Positions 25,078-34,087 of a DNA stretch of 64,000 nucleotides are shown piece by piece. Below the pieces are notes generated by a model, which saw only the letters and a list, made by a program, of their open reading frames with translations, did not search any database and was not told the origin of the DNA. The stretch is from UBA9676 sp963741615 (GTDB taxonomy: Bacteria; Actinomycetota; Actinomycetes; Streptosporangiales; Streptosporangiaceae): the NCBI GenBank assembly GCA_963741615.1, contig CAVUIU010000030.1:62001-126000 (forward strand), read 5' to 3'. The position numbers and the translations under genes were made by a program. How positions within the stretch are numbered: position 1 is the first letter of the stretch; every line of letters begins with the position of its first letter.

Positions 25078-26886
25078 CTAGGCACAGCCACCGCGTGCGT
25101 CGTAGAAGCGCGGGCCGGCCAGGCCCGGGCCGGTGATCATGGGCCGGTGCCCGTCCCCGCCCGGGGGATAGGCCGTGTCGAACCACTGGGTGAAGAACTG
25201 GCTCAGCCGTGTCTGGCAGGCGCGGGTGCGCACCGGCAGCCACTGGTGGAAGACGGCCTCGAGCTGGGGCTCGGTGACGCTGGCACCGCCGTAGGTGCGC
25301 TGGATCTGCCGCAGTGCCTGGGTGAAGTTGGCGTGACCGAGAATCTGGCGCAGCGCGATGTACGCGATCGCGGGCCGGAAATAGGTCGAGTCGCCGGAGA
25401 ACAGGCCGAACGGTTCGGGGTTCGACGGCGCCACGGTCCAGAACCCGCCGCCGCCGCTGTAGTTCAGGTTGAACATGCTGGCCAGGAACTTCTGGAAGGC
25501 GGCCTGCCCCTGAGCCGAGTACGGCCCGCCGGAGTGATCCTGCTCCAGCCGCGCGTTGTACATGAACTCGCCCAGGGTGGCCAGCCCTTCCTTGTAGAAG
25601 GTCATCCGGTAGCCGCCCTCGGTGACGTTGTCTCCCCACCACTGGTGCAGGTTCTCGTGATAGAGGACGCCGGTGTCGACGGTCCCGCCCGCGAAGGCGA
25701 TCATGGTTTGCGTCTCTTCGTCGAAGCTGACCCGCGGTGTGCCGATGACGATCCCGTCAGAAGTGAACGGGTAGCTCCCGTTGAACTGGCTCTCGAATTC
25801 GGTGATGTTCTGCTGCATGTTCATGATCGTCAGGTTCTTCCGCTGCCGCGCGGGGCTGATCGCCGCGTCCTGCGCCTCGTAGAACATGGTGCCGTTGTCG
25901 GCCGTCCGCTCGGTGAGGTGGTAGTTGCCGACGCTGTCCTGCACCAGGTAGCTGGCGATGGGCGCGGGGGAATGCCAGCGCCAGGTGACCGAGCCACCGG
26001 GGAACTGCCGGCTGGCCGGGTGATGCCGGACCGAGACCAGCACGCCGTTGGCGATCACGACCCGGCCGGCCGTGACCGTGTCGCGGAAATCGTAGGTGGG
26101 CTTGGCCGTCGGGTAGTCGTTGAGGGGCATCCAGTCCTGCGACCCGACCGGCTCGGCGGTCACGAAGCCGCCGTCGGGCGCCCGGAACCAGCCTTCGGTG
26201 CTCCCGCTCCCGTCGTTATGCACGCCGGGCCTGCCCGTGTAGCTCACCGTGACCCGGAAAATGGACCCGCTCCTGACCGGCCCCGAAGGTGTGATCACGA
26301 GCTTGCTGGCCGGGCACGGCGTCCCGTTCAGCGCATTCATCGTGGCGGGGCTGGTGGACATCAGCTCCGGGGAGCAGGCGGGCGGCAGCGGGTCGTGGTG
26401 CGGGCCGCCCACCGGGTTGGTCTGCGATGCCTCGTGCGCGGCGGGGCTGGGGTCGCCGGGCCCGCGCGGATCACCGGGATAGGTCGGCTGGACGAATCTG
26501 AACCGGGCCCGGTGGCCGTTCACGGTGACCGACCGGACGGTCATGTCCGGGCCCGCGCCGATGTTGCGGGACCTGCGCTCGAAGTCGAGGCTGAAGCTGG
26601 TCAGGCAGTGCGTGGCGCGGTCGGTCAGGACCACGCGGTTGCCGGGCAGGAACATGTTCGTGGTGGCGTCGTAGACCAGGTGCACGAGGGTGTGCAGGCT
26701 GGTGTAGCCGCCGTTGCCGGTGTCCGGGTACAGGCGCGAACCCGGCGGCGACAGGGTATGGGCACCCGCTGAGCAGTGCCCGCCGCCCGCGGCCGGCACG
26801 CTGGCCGGGGCGGCCGGCCCCAGCCCCGGCAGGACCAGCCCCGCGCCCGCCGCCGCGACGGTGATCCTCAACCAGCGCCCGGCCAT
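25078..26886 (-). CDS. Secreted M1-family metallopeptidase (aminopeptidase N-like)
   Basis: A 602-residue exported protein with a Sec signal peptide (MAGRWLRITVAAAGAGLVLP). The zinc motif is LYHENLHQWW, then TFYKEGLATLGE 18 residues after HENLH, giving the HExxH-x18-E arrangement of M1 peptidases. The exopeptidase motif GAMEN of aminopeptidase N is replaced by a diverged IAFAGG segment, so the enzyme may not be a classical aminopeptidase. The N-terminal half is the beta-sandwich domain (FERRSRNIGAGPDMTVRS). It is probably involved in nutrient peptide breakdown outside the cell. It is a single gene, convergent with the FRG gene (32 bp apart). Confidence 0.9.
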   Translation of the reverse strand: MAGRWLRITVAAAGAGLVLPGLGPAAPASVPAAGGGHCSAGAHTLSPPGSRLYPDTGNGGYTSLHTLVHLVYDATTNMFLPGNRVVLTDRATHCLTSFSLDFERRSRNIGAGPDMTVRSVTVNGHRARFRFVQPTYPGDPRGPGDPSPAAHEASQTNPVGGPHHDPLPPACSPELMSTSPATMNALNGTPCPASKLVITPSGPVRSGSIFRVTVSYTGRPGVHNDGSGSTEGWFRAPDGGFVTAEPVGSQDWMPLNDYPTAKPTYDFRDTVTAGRVVIANGVLVSVRHHPASRQFPGGSVTWRWHSPAPIASYLVQDSVGNYHLTERTADNGTMFYEAQDAAISPARQRKNLTIMNMQQNITEFESQFNGSYPFTSDGIVIGTPRVSFDEETQTMIAFAGGTVDTGVLYHENLHQWWGDNVTEGGYRMTFYKEGLATLGEFMYNARLEQDHSGGPYSAQGQAAFQKFLASMFNLNYSGGGGFWTVAPSNPEPFGLFSGDSTYFRPAIAYIALRQILGHANFTQALRQIQRTYGGASVTEPQLEAVFHQWLPVRTRACQTRLSQFFTQWFDTAYPPGGDGHRPMITGPGLAGPRFYDARGGCA

Positions 26887-26968
26887 GTCGGGCCTCCCCC
26901 CTTACGGTCCCCCCATCCTCGCCGGGCGGGCCCGCTCATATCATCCGCGCGGCCATCGCATCTCCGGA

Positions 26969-27778
26969 TCAGGCCGGGCTGGCGGTTCCGGGCATCGGCC
27001 CGGCCGGGCGGCCCGGCGCGTGCCCGTCAACGGCCGTGAAGGCGATGGTCTGCGTCCACCACGCCGGGTCGGCGCATTGGGCGAGGAACATGTCGATGGA
27101 CCGGTCGTCCAGCTTGCCGGAGGCCACCAGGCGGGTGCGCAACTCGATGACCGTCTGCTGCCAGTACCGGGCCCACGGAGAGCCACCTTGGTAGAGGGCC
27201 GTCTCGGCCGTGGCCCCGACGTCCGCCAATCCCAGCATGGACAGCATCGTCGGCAGCCGGCGGCCTATGAAGTAGTCGATTCCCTGCTCATGCGACCAGG
27301 CCAGCCAGCCCTGCCAGAACGCCCGGACCTCGGGCGGCTCGGCGATACTGACCGGCAGGAAATCCGGCTCGATCAGCAGAATCGTCCCGCCCGGCCGCGC
27401 GCTGGCAACCAGATTCGCCACCGCAGCCCCGGCGTCGGCGACATGGTGCAGCACGGCGCGGGCCGTCACCAGATCAAAGTCTCCCGGCTCGACCGGCCCC
27501 GCGAGGATGTCGGCCTGGCGAAGCTCGAGCCCGGGTACGTCAGCGTCGGCCAGGGACAGGTCGAGGTCCACCGCCACCGCCCGCCCACCGGGCGCGACCC
27601 GCCCGGCAAGCCAGCCCGAAATGGAGCCGTTGCCACAGCCAACCTCGAGCGTCCGGGCCCCCGGCCCGATACCCAGCCGCTCGATGTGGCGGCGGTGCAT
27701 CGGGTCAAGCAACCGCGACATCAGGGCCAGCCGACGCCGCTCGCCTTCTTGGTGATGATCAAGGACGTACTCTGACAT
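26969..27778 (-). CDS. Class I SAM-dependent methyltransferase
   Basis: A 269-residue methyltransferase. SAM motif I is TLEVGCGNGS (residues ~43-52), followed by AVAVDLDLSLADADVP (motif II), ADILAGPVEPGDFDLVTARAV (motif III-IV) and the post-motif helices with LLIEPDFLPV. The layout matches UbiE/MenG-like or general 'Methyltransf_11/25' enzymes. The C-terminal ~90 residues are specific and may form the substrate pocket. It lies between the M1 peptidase and the alpha/beta hydrolase and is not obviously in an operon with either. Substrate unknown. Confidence 0.88.
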   Translation of the reverse strand: MSEYVLDHHQEGERRRLALMSRLLDPMHRRHIERLGIGPGARTLEVGCGNGSISGWLAGRVAPGGRAVAVDLDLSLADADVPGLELRQADILAGPVEPGDFDLVTARAVLHHVADAGAAVANLVASARPGGTILLIEPDFLPVSIAEPPEVRAFWQGWLAWSHEQGIDYFIGRRLPTMLSMLGLADVGATAETALYQGGSPWARYWQQTVIELRTRLVASGKLDDRSIDMFLAQCADPAWWTQTIAFTAVDGHAPGRPAGPMPGTASPA

Positions 27779-27933
27779 GCTGATCCAGGCAGGCTCCGGC
27801 TCGGCGATTCCCGTCAGCAGACACTCAGACCGCTCGCCATAGCAGCTTACGTCCGGCGCTTTGCCTCCGGCGCTGCCGAGCGGCCGCGGCCGGTGAAGAA
27901 TGAACGAAAGCGGATACCAGGTGAGGAGGGCCG

Positions 27934-28746
27934 ATGGGGCGGGTGGAGGTCGGCGGCGTCGGTATCGAGTACGACGTCGTGGGGGAAGGGCGTCCGGTGC
28001 TGCTGCTGCACGGCTTTCCCGACTCTGGCCGGCTGTGGCGGTATCAGGTACCGGCGCTCGCCGAGGCAGGGTTCCAGGTCGTCGTCCCTGACTTGCGCGG
28101 TTATGGGCGCTCCGACAAGCCCGAGTCCGTCGATGCCTACTCGCTCGCGTTGCTGGCCGGGGATGTGCTGGCGATTGCCGCTGAGCTTGAGATCGGCAAG
28201 GCCCACGTGGTGGGCCACGACTGGGGAGCCGCCCTGGCCTGGGGGCTCGCCTCTCTTGCGCCCGGCCAGGTCGACCACCTGGTCGCCATGTCGGTCGGCA
28301 ACCCGGTCACCTTCTTGCGCACACTGGAGCAGCGCCAAAGGTCGTGGTACATGCTGCTGTTCCAGTTCCCTGGTATCGCCGAACGCTGGCTGACCGAGGA
28401 CAACTGGGCCAACTTCCGGAACTGGGGGCGCCACCCCGACACCGACCAGGTGATCGCCGAACTGGAAGCGAACGGCTCGCTCACGCCGGGCCTCAACTGG
28501 TACCGGGCCAACGCCTCGCCCGAGTCCTGGGTGGGACCCCCGCCGCGGCTCCCGCCGGTGCAGGCGCCGACCATGGGGCTGTGGAGTACCGGGGACTTCG
28601 CCCTCACCGAGGTGCAGATGACCGACTCCGCCGGCAACGTGGCGGGCCGGTGGCGCTACGAGCGGCTGGACGGCCCCGGTCACTGGCTGCAACTGGAGGC
28701 CCCAGAGCAGGTCAACGCGCTGCTCCTGGACTTCCTGCCGCGCGGG
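27934..28746 (+). CDS. Alpha/beta hydrolase (epoxide hydrolase/dehalogenase-like), reading into a transposase
   Basis: A ~271-residue hydrolase from ATG 27934. The oxyanion motif is HGFPDSG and the nucleophile elbow is VGHDWGAAL, with Asp in the nucleophile position (typical of epoxide hydrolases and haloalkane dehalogenases, which use Asp instead of Ser). The acid is probably in GLWSTGDFALTE and the base in DGPGHWLQLE, close to the normal C-terminus LLLDFLP. The protein has no stop codon of its own here: the frame continues directly into a transposase, giving a read-through fusion. The hydrolase domain itself looks complete, so the insertion probably removed the last few residues or only the stop. 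Confidence 0.82.
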
Positions 28747-29756
28747 CGGGGCACGTGGTGGCGGGGGCTGCTGGTGTGCGCGATCGACGGCACCATCTTG
28801 ACCGTGCCAGATAGCGCGGCGAACCTGGCCCGGTTCACCCGGCAGGCCGGCAACCACGGCGGCACTGGCTACCCGCAGGCCCGGCTGCTGGCGCTGGTGG
28901 CGTGCGGCACGCGCACGATCATCGACGCGGTGTTCGGCCCTGCCACGATCGGGGAGACCAGCTACGCCCCTGGCCTGCTGCGCAGCTTCCGGGCGGGCAT
29001 GATTGTGCTGCTGGACCGGAACTTCGCCGCGGCGGCGCTGATCGCAGCGATCGCGGCCACCAAGGCCGATGTCCTGGTCCGGGTCAAAAACGGCCGCACG
29101 CTCCCGGTGCTGCGCCGCTACCGGGACGGCTCGGCCCTGTCCCTGCTGGGCACCACCCAGGTCCGCGTCATCGACTGCCAGATCACCATTTCCACCCGCG
29201 CCGGCCGCCGCACCGGGATCTACCGGCTGGCCACCACCCTGCTCGATCACCGCGCCTACCCGGCCGCCGAGCTGATCCGGCTCTACCACGAGCGCTGGAA
29301 ATTGAGACCGCCTACCTGGAGATCAAATCCACCATCCTGGGCGGCCGGGTCCTGCGCGCCCGCACCCCCGCCGGAATCGACCAGGAAATCTACGCCCTGC
29401 TGGTCACCTACCAGCTCCTGCGCACCGCCATGGCCGATGCCACCGTCACCCAGCCGGGCGCCGATCCCGACCGGGCCAGCTTCACCATCGCCTGGCAGGC
29501 CGCCCGTGACCAGCTCATTCAGGCCACCGGCGTGATCGCCGCAACCACCATCGACCTCACCGGCACCATCGGCCGCCATGTCCTGACCGCACTGCTGCCC
29601 GCACGGCGGCTGCGCGTCAGCCCCCGCATCGTCAAACGCGCCATTTCCAAATACCAGGCCCGAGGCCCAGACATCGACCGGACCAGCTACAAGGCCACCA
29701 TCAGCATCGACATCCTGGCACCACCAAAGACCTTGACAGCCACCGCCAGCACCTAA
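28747..29756 (+). pseudogene. IS4-type transposase remnant, 5'-truncated and frameshifted
   Basis: The reading frame that continues from the hydrolase gives WRGLLVCAIDGTILTVPDS, a transposase core beginning at the first catalytic Asp motif (AIDGT). LLDRNFAAAALI has the second Asp, and YHERWKLE ... ETAYLEIKSTIL would carry the Glu. The frame breaks at ~29298 where one G is missing in TGG-GAA; the other frame continues to TAA at 29756 with IVKRAISKYQARGPDI. The N-terminus is missing and the gene cannot make an active enzyme. Terminal inverted repeats were not recognised. Confidence 0.8.
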
Positions 29757-29971
29757 CTACAGGCTGCCGCTAGCCCGCCGCCCCGCCCGGCCCGCCCGGG
29801 CCGGCCTGCCCACCCGGGCCGACCAGAACACCCTCGTGTACCCTTCTCACCCTCCGTAATGTATCGATGGCTATCAGTATTGTCATGGCACGCAACCGGC
29901 TGTGACCCGGGGCGTCGGGTCCGCGGTGAAATCGCTTGCCGCCGGGGCAGCCGCCCGGCCAGGCTGGGCTG

Positions 29972-30934
29972 GTGGCCGGGCCGTTCTTTGTCGCTGGTAC
30001 CGGGCGCTGCGGCAGCAGCCAACTGCTCCGCGTGCTCGGCGAGCATCCCGAGGTGCACAGCCTGGAGTGGGAGAGCCGGTTTGTGGTCGACCCTGGCGGG
30101 TTCGAGGATCTGACGCGGGCGCTGACCGTTGCCTACACCCCCTACCACGCTGACGACGCGCTGCGCCGGCTCGCATGGCTGCTGAACGAGCGGCTGACCG
30201 GGCAGACTTCGGAGGCGTTCCGCGGCTGGGGCCTGGCCGGGGAGATCGGCGAGGATCACTACCGGGCCGCGGCCGACCGGCTGTGGGAGCGGCTGGCGTG
30301 GTATGAGTTCGATGAGGCCGTGCCGCCGCTGAGTTACCGCTATGGCCGCTGGCAGTACGCCCCGGGAGAGGAGCGGGCCCACCGGCGGGTGGTTGCCCGG
30401 TATTTCCCCGACCGGGCAGAGCTTATCGCCGTCCTGCGCGACTTCACGTCGGGCCTGTTTGATGCCGCGGCACGCCAGGCGGGCAAGCGCACCTGGTGCG
30501 AGAAGACGCCGTTCAGCCTGTTGTCGATCCCGTTCCTGCTCGAACTGTTCCCCGAGGCCACGGTCGTGGTGATCATGCGCCACCCGTATCAGGTCGCCGC
30601 CTCCCACCTGGCTCAGTCCTGGGCGCCGTCCACCCTGGACGGGGTGCTGAACTGGCTCGACCCGGTCTACCGGCGCTGGCTGGCGCAACGTGTGGCGCTG
30701 CTCGATGATCCTCGCTACCTGGAGGTGAAGGCCGAAAGCCTCGCCGCCCACTGGCTGGCCAGCAGGCGAGAGCTGTTCCAGCGCCTCGGCCTGCCCGACG
30801 CCGACACCCCGAGCACCTTCACCGCCAGCCGCCTCGACCATCGCGACGGCCAGCTTGACGCCGCCCAGCGCCGCCAGGTCATCACCCGTTTGCAATGGGC
30901 CGCCGACGAGCTTGGCTACCAGGCCACACGATGA
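29972..30934 (+). CDS. Sulfotransferase-family protein
   Basis: A ~320-residue protein. The N-terminal loop FVAGTGRCGSSQLLRVLGEH matches the 5'-phosphosulfate-binding (PAPS) loop of sulfotransferases, and VVVIMRHPYQVAASHLAQSW matches the 3'-phosphate-binding strand (RxPxxxAxS-like). TWCEKTPFSLL fits the intervening conserved segment. GTG 29972 is preferred over a TTG at 29936, because only the later start begins at the domain's first strand. A sulfotransferase of this type would decorate lipids, glycans or natural products; the acceptor is unknown. It lies just after the transposase remnant. Confidence 0.82.
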   Translation: MAGPFFVAGTGRCGSSQLLRVLGEHPEVHSLEWESRFVVDPGGFEDLTRALTVAYTPYHADDALRRLAWLLNERLTGQTSEAFRGWGLAGEIGEDHYRAAADRLWERLAWYEFDEAVPPLSYRYGRWQYAPGEERAHRRVVARYFPDRAELIAVLRDFTSGLFDAAARQAGKRTWCEKTPFSLLSIPFLLELFPEATVVVIMRHPYQVAASHLAQSWAPSTLDGVLNWLDPVYRRWLAQRVALLDDPRYLEVKAESLAAHWLASRRELFQRLGLPDADTPSTFTASRLDHRDGQLDAAQRRQVITRLQWAADELGYQATR

Positions 30935-31096
30935 CCGCACGGTGCCAGGCGGCCCCGTTCCCCCCCTGAGCAGGTCATGGTACGCCGGGTCGCGGCGGCC
31001 TTGGCATCCGCAGAACGTCGGATGGCGGGCATGCCCCGGGCCTGCGGACACTGGCTCCAGATCGGACCGGATCTACGAAGCCAAGAGGGGATCCTG

Positions 31097-31669
31097 ATGC
31101 GCACACGACTGATCGGCATGCTCGCGGCCGCGACCGCGGCACTCGTCCTGCCGGTTGCCGCCCAGGCCGCCAGCGCGACCGCGATGACCCACCATCGGGT
31201 GGTGGCCGCCTCTCACCGGTCCCCGGTGGTGGTCGCCCGCCAGGCCACGAGGAGGTTCCACTCACTCGCCACGGCCGAGAAGGCTGGCTACGGCCTGTTC
31301 AAGGACAAGAACGGGATCGCCTGCATCGCGATGCCGCCGCAGGGCGCGATGGGCGTCCACTATGTCAACGGCACCCTGGTGGGCACCCCGGCAGTGCTGC
31401 TGAGGCATCCCGAGGCGCTGGTCTATGCACCCGAGCACGGGCACCTGCGGCTGGCCGCGCTGGAGTACGTCGTGCTGAAGAGCACCTGGGACCAGGCGCA
31501 CGGCACGAACGCGCCCCGTCCACGGCTTTACGGGCACCGGTTCAACATCACCCGTGCGCCCAACCGCTACGGGCTGCCGACGTTCTACTCGCTGCACGCC
31601 TGGATCTGGAAGCACAACCCGGCCGGCCTGTTCGCGATGTGGAACCCCAGCGTCCATTGCCCTCAGTAG
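31097..31669 (+). CDS. Secreted protein of unknown function
   Basis: A 190-residue protein with a clear signal peptide (MRTRLIGMLAAATAALVLPV, then AAQAAS). ATG 31097 follows an AGAGGGGA ribosome-binding site. The mature part has a conserved-looking core, GIACIAMPPQGAMGVHYVN, LRLAALEYVVLKSTWDQ and YGLPTFYSLHAWIWKHNPAG, typical of a small exported domain seen in many actinobacteria and proteobacteria without known function. Histidine and tryptophan residues in the C-terminal part could bind a ligand or metal. It is monocistronic. Confidence 0.78.
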   Translation: MRTRLIGMLAAATAALVLPVAAQAASATAMTHHRVVAASHRSPVVVARQATRRFHSLATAEKAGYGLFKDKNGIACIAMPPQGAMGVHYVNGTLVGTPAVLLRHPEALVYAPEHGHLRLAALEYVVLKSTWDQAHGTNAPRPRLYGHRFNITRAPNRYGLPTFYSLHAWIWKHNPAGLFAMWNPSVHCPQ

Positions 31670-31799
31670 GCATCCCGGCGGGCCGGTACGGGGCCGCTGA
31701 GCTGGTTACCGGCCCGGTCGTGCCGCTGGCCCCGCGACATCAGATGGCTGGGTGTCGCGGGGCCCGGCCGGATGCCCCCCGCTGTTGCAGGGAGGAAGC

Positions 31800-32975
31800 A
31801 TGAGCGACATCGCGGCCTGGGCTGCCGACCGGGACTCGGTGGGACCGCGCCGGTGGCTGCAGATCGGGATGGGCATCGTCTGGGTGCTCGACGCGGCACT
31901 GCAATACCAGCCCTACATGTTCAGCCGGGGCTTCGTCACCAACATCGTCGATCCGGCCAGCAGCGGCAACCCGGCGGCAATCGCGGGCCCGGTCGCCGGT
32001 GCTGGCCGGATCCTGCTGCACGATGTCGTGCTGTTCAACGCCGCATTCGCCACCGTCCAGCTGGCCATCGGGCTCGGGCTGCTGTGGCGGCGCACCGTAA
32101 GGGCCGCGCTCGCCGGCACGATCGCCTGGGGCATGGCGGTGTGGCTGCTCGGTGAGGGCCTGGGCGGAATCCTGACCGGCAGCGCCAGCCCGCTGACCGG
32201 GGCTCCCGGCGCCGCAGTCCTGTATGTGCTGCTGGCTGTCCTGATCTGGCCGCGGCACGCGCCTGCTCGCGGCCTGACCGCGCAGCGCCGGGGCGCTGCC
32301 GCTGGCCCGGCCGCGAGCGTGGCCGCCGCCAGCAGGCTGGGGCCGCGGTGGTCGCGGCTATCCTGGCTGCTCCTGTGGGGAAGCTCCGCATATTTCCTGC
32401 TGCAGGCACAGGTCCGCGCGCCCGGCTACCTCAGCTCGACCATCGGGGGGGTGGCAGCCGGCGAGCCAGGCTGGCTGGCCTCGACCGACCGGAGCGTTGC
32501 CCAGGCCGTGGGCTCGGGCGGCGGTGTCGTCTCGGTCGTGCTGGCGATCACCTTCCTGCTCGTCGGCCTGGCAGTGTTCATCCCGGCAGCGACCCGCCCC
32601 GCCCTGGCCCTGGCGGTCATCAGCGCGGCGGCCATCTGGGTGCTGACCGAGAACCTGGGCGGCATCTTCACCGGCACGGGCACCGACCCCAACACCGGAC
32701 CCCTGCTGATCCTGCTGGCCGCCGCATACTGGCCGTTCGGACCGCAGCGGCAGTCAGCGGCGGAGGATGTCGCGAAGGTGCCGCACGGGCCATCGCCGGT
32801 CGAACAGGGTCGGATCGCCCGGGTCCTCGGCGCGAAGGGCCTCGATCAAGGTCACATAGTCGTCGAGGTCGAGCGTCCTGACCAGGGTGAGCAGGTCGGC
32901 CGCCTCGCCGGTGACGGGGGCGACCGGCGCGACGAGCCGGTCGTAGAGCTCCACGACCTGGTGAACCATCGCTAG
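31800..32975 (+). CDS. Integral membrane protein with internal duplication
   Basis: A 391-residue protein with about eight hydrophobic segments arranged in two similar halves. The ends of the halves match: WLLGEGLGGILTGSASPLTG and WVLTENLGGIFTGTGTDPNT, each before a hydrophobic LLAV..WP helix. ATG 31800 follows GGGAGGAA. The conserved domain ends near 32745 (LLAAAYWPFG); the last ~75 residues overlap the convergent glycosyltransferase gene in antisense and look unlike protein. The function is unknown. Confidence 0.75.
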   Translation: MSDIAAWAADRDSVGPRRWLQIGMGIVWVLDAALQYQPYMFSRGFVTNIVDPASSGNPAAIAGPVAGAGRILLHDVVLFNAAFATVQLAIGLGLLWRRTVRAALAGTIAWGMAVWLLGEGLGGILTGSASPLTGAPGAAVLYVLLAVLIWPRHAPARGLTAQRRGAAAGPAASVAAASRLGPRWSRLSWLLLWGSSAYFLLQAQVRAPGYLSSTIGGVAAGEPGWLASTDRSVAQAVGSGGGVVSVVLAITFLLVGLAVFIPAATRPALALAVISAAAIWVLTENLGGIFTGTGTDPNTGPLLILLAAAYWPFGPQRQSAAEDVAKVPHGPSPVEQGRIARVLGAKGLDQGHIVVEVERPDQGEQVGRLAGDGGDRRDEPVVELHDLVNHR

Positions 32976-34049
32976 GTGCCGGGGCCCGGGGTCGACGGAG
33001 GGGAAGTTCGTCGCGGCGAAGTCCTCGGTGAAGACGATCGGCTCGACTGCCAGGGCCTGTGGTCCGTAGTGCTGGGCGAGATGGATGAGCAGCTCGACGT
33101 CGAAGGTCTCGTTGAAGGACGCCATCTGCCGGGTGGCCGGGCCGAGCGCGGCCCCGTCGAAGACCTTGAAGCCGGCCTGGGTGTCGAGCACCTGGGCCAG
33201 GTCCGGGATGAGCAGGGCCCGGACGAAATGGCGGAACAGGATGATGATCTTGTCCGGCTTGTCGCCGGTGCTGTGCGGCTCGGTGACCGGCCCGTCGGCC
33301 CGGACCAGCACCGCCCCATCGATCCCGTAACGCTGGCCGAGCGCGCCGGCCACCTTGTCACCGGCCACCAGCGGCGCCGCCAGCGAGCCCAGCTGGGCCA
33401 GGTTCGCGGACAGATCCGCGTCGGTGTAGCAGACCAGATGCCGGCCGGCGCCGTTCCGCCGCGTTGGATCGGTCCTGACAGCGGCGGCCAGCGCGGCCAG
33501 TATCGACCCGCCCTTGCGGGACTGCTCGGTCGAGGTCAGCCGGTCGAATGCGGGGCTGATCGAGATGTCACTCCCGATCACCTCCGCCAGCCTGAGCACC
33601 GTCACGCTGCGGTGACCTTCCCCCGGATAGCCCTCGGCCGCGGCGATGTCGGTCATGAGGTCGGCACTGCAGGGCCGGTCCGGGCATCCGTCGTCGCAGG
33701 CGATGATGCTCCACGTGACGCCGGGCAGGCCGCCGGTCAGCCAATCGAGCTGGCGGACCTTGGCCCGTACGAAGTCCTCCCCGTGCGGGTGCGCTGCACG
33801 GGGGACCATGCGGCCCGTCTCCCCGTACATGGCCCACACCACGGTCAGGTGGATCGGCCCGGCGAGTTCGCCCAGCCGCCGCCGCGAGCGAGCCGCGGCA
33901 ATCGCTTCGGCCGCCACCGCCGGGCCGTGGCTGTCCGCGACCCGCCCCGCCGCCGCGCGGCCCCCGGCCAGTGCCGAGGCCACGTCGAGCACCGCCTGGT
34001 TCTGATCAGGGTCCGTGAGGTCACGCACGGGTACCAACGCCTTGTCCAT
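32754..34049 (-). CDS. Glycosyltransferase-like (GT2-type) protein
   Basis: A 431-residue protein. After ~60 residues of Ala/Arg-rich N-terminus, a GT-A-like fold follows: IHLTVVWAMYGETGRM (first strand), SIIACDDGCPD and HLVCYTDADLSANLAQL, where Asp-x-Asp (TDADLS) would bind the metal/nucleotide-sugar. FKVFDGAALGP and FNETFDVELLIHLAQHYG are typical of the acceptor part. The last 222 bp overlap the convergent membrane-protein gene. No transmembrane helix is visible, so the product is probably cytoplasmic or peripheral. The donor and acceptor are unknown. Confidence 0.72.
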   Translation of the reverse strand: MDKALVPVRDLTDPDQNQAVLDVASALAGGRAAAGRVADSHGPAVAAEAIAAARSRRRLGELAGPIHLTVVWAMYGETGRMVPRAAHPHGEDFVRAKVRQLDWLTGGLPGVTWSIIACDDGCPDRPCSADLMTDIAAAEGYPGEGHRSVTVLRLAEVIGSDISISPAFDRLTSTEQSRKGGSILAALAAAVRTDPTRRNGAGRHLVCYTDADLSANLAQLGSLAAPLVAGDKVAGALGQRYGIDGAVLVRADGPVTEPHSTGDKPDKIIILFRHFVRALLIPDLAQVLDTQAGFKVFDGAALGPATRQMASFNETFDVELLIHLAQHYGPQALAVEPIVFTEDFAATNFPSVDPGPRHLAMVHQVVELYDRLVAPVAPVTGEAADLLTLVRTLDLDDYVTLIEALRAEDPGDPTLFDRRWPVRHLRDILRR

Positions 34050-34087
34050 AACCCGAGGATGCCAGGGCCCCGGGCCGCCGGCCCGGA

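Noticed and set aside
27847..29289. Minus-strand open frame of ~480 codons across the hydrolase-transposase
   Set aside because: The plus strand has clear hydrolase and transposase motifs; the antisense product has none.
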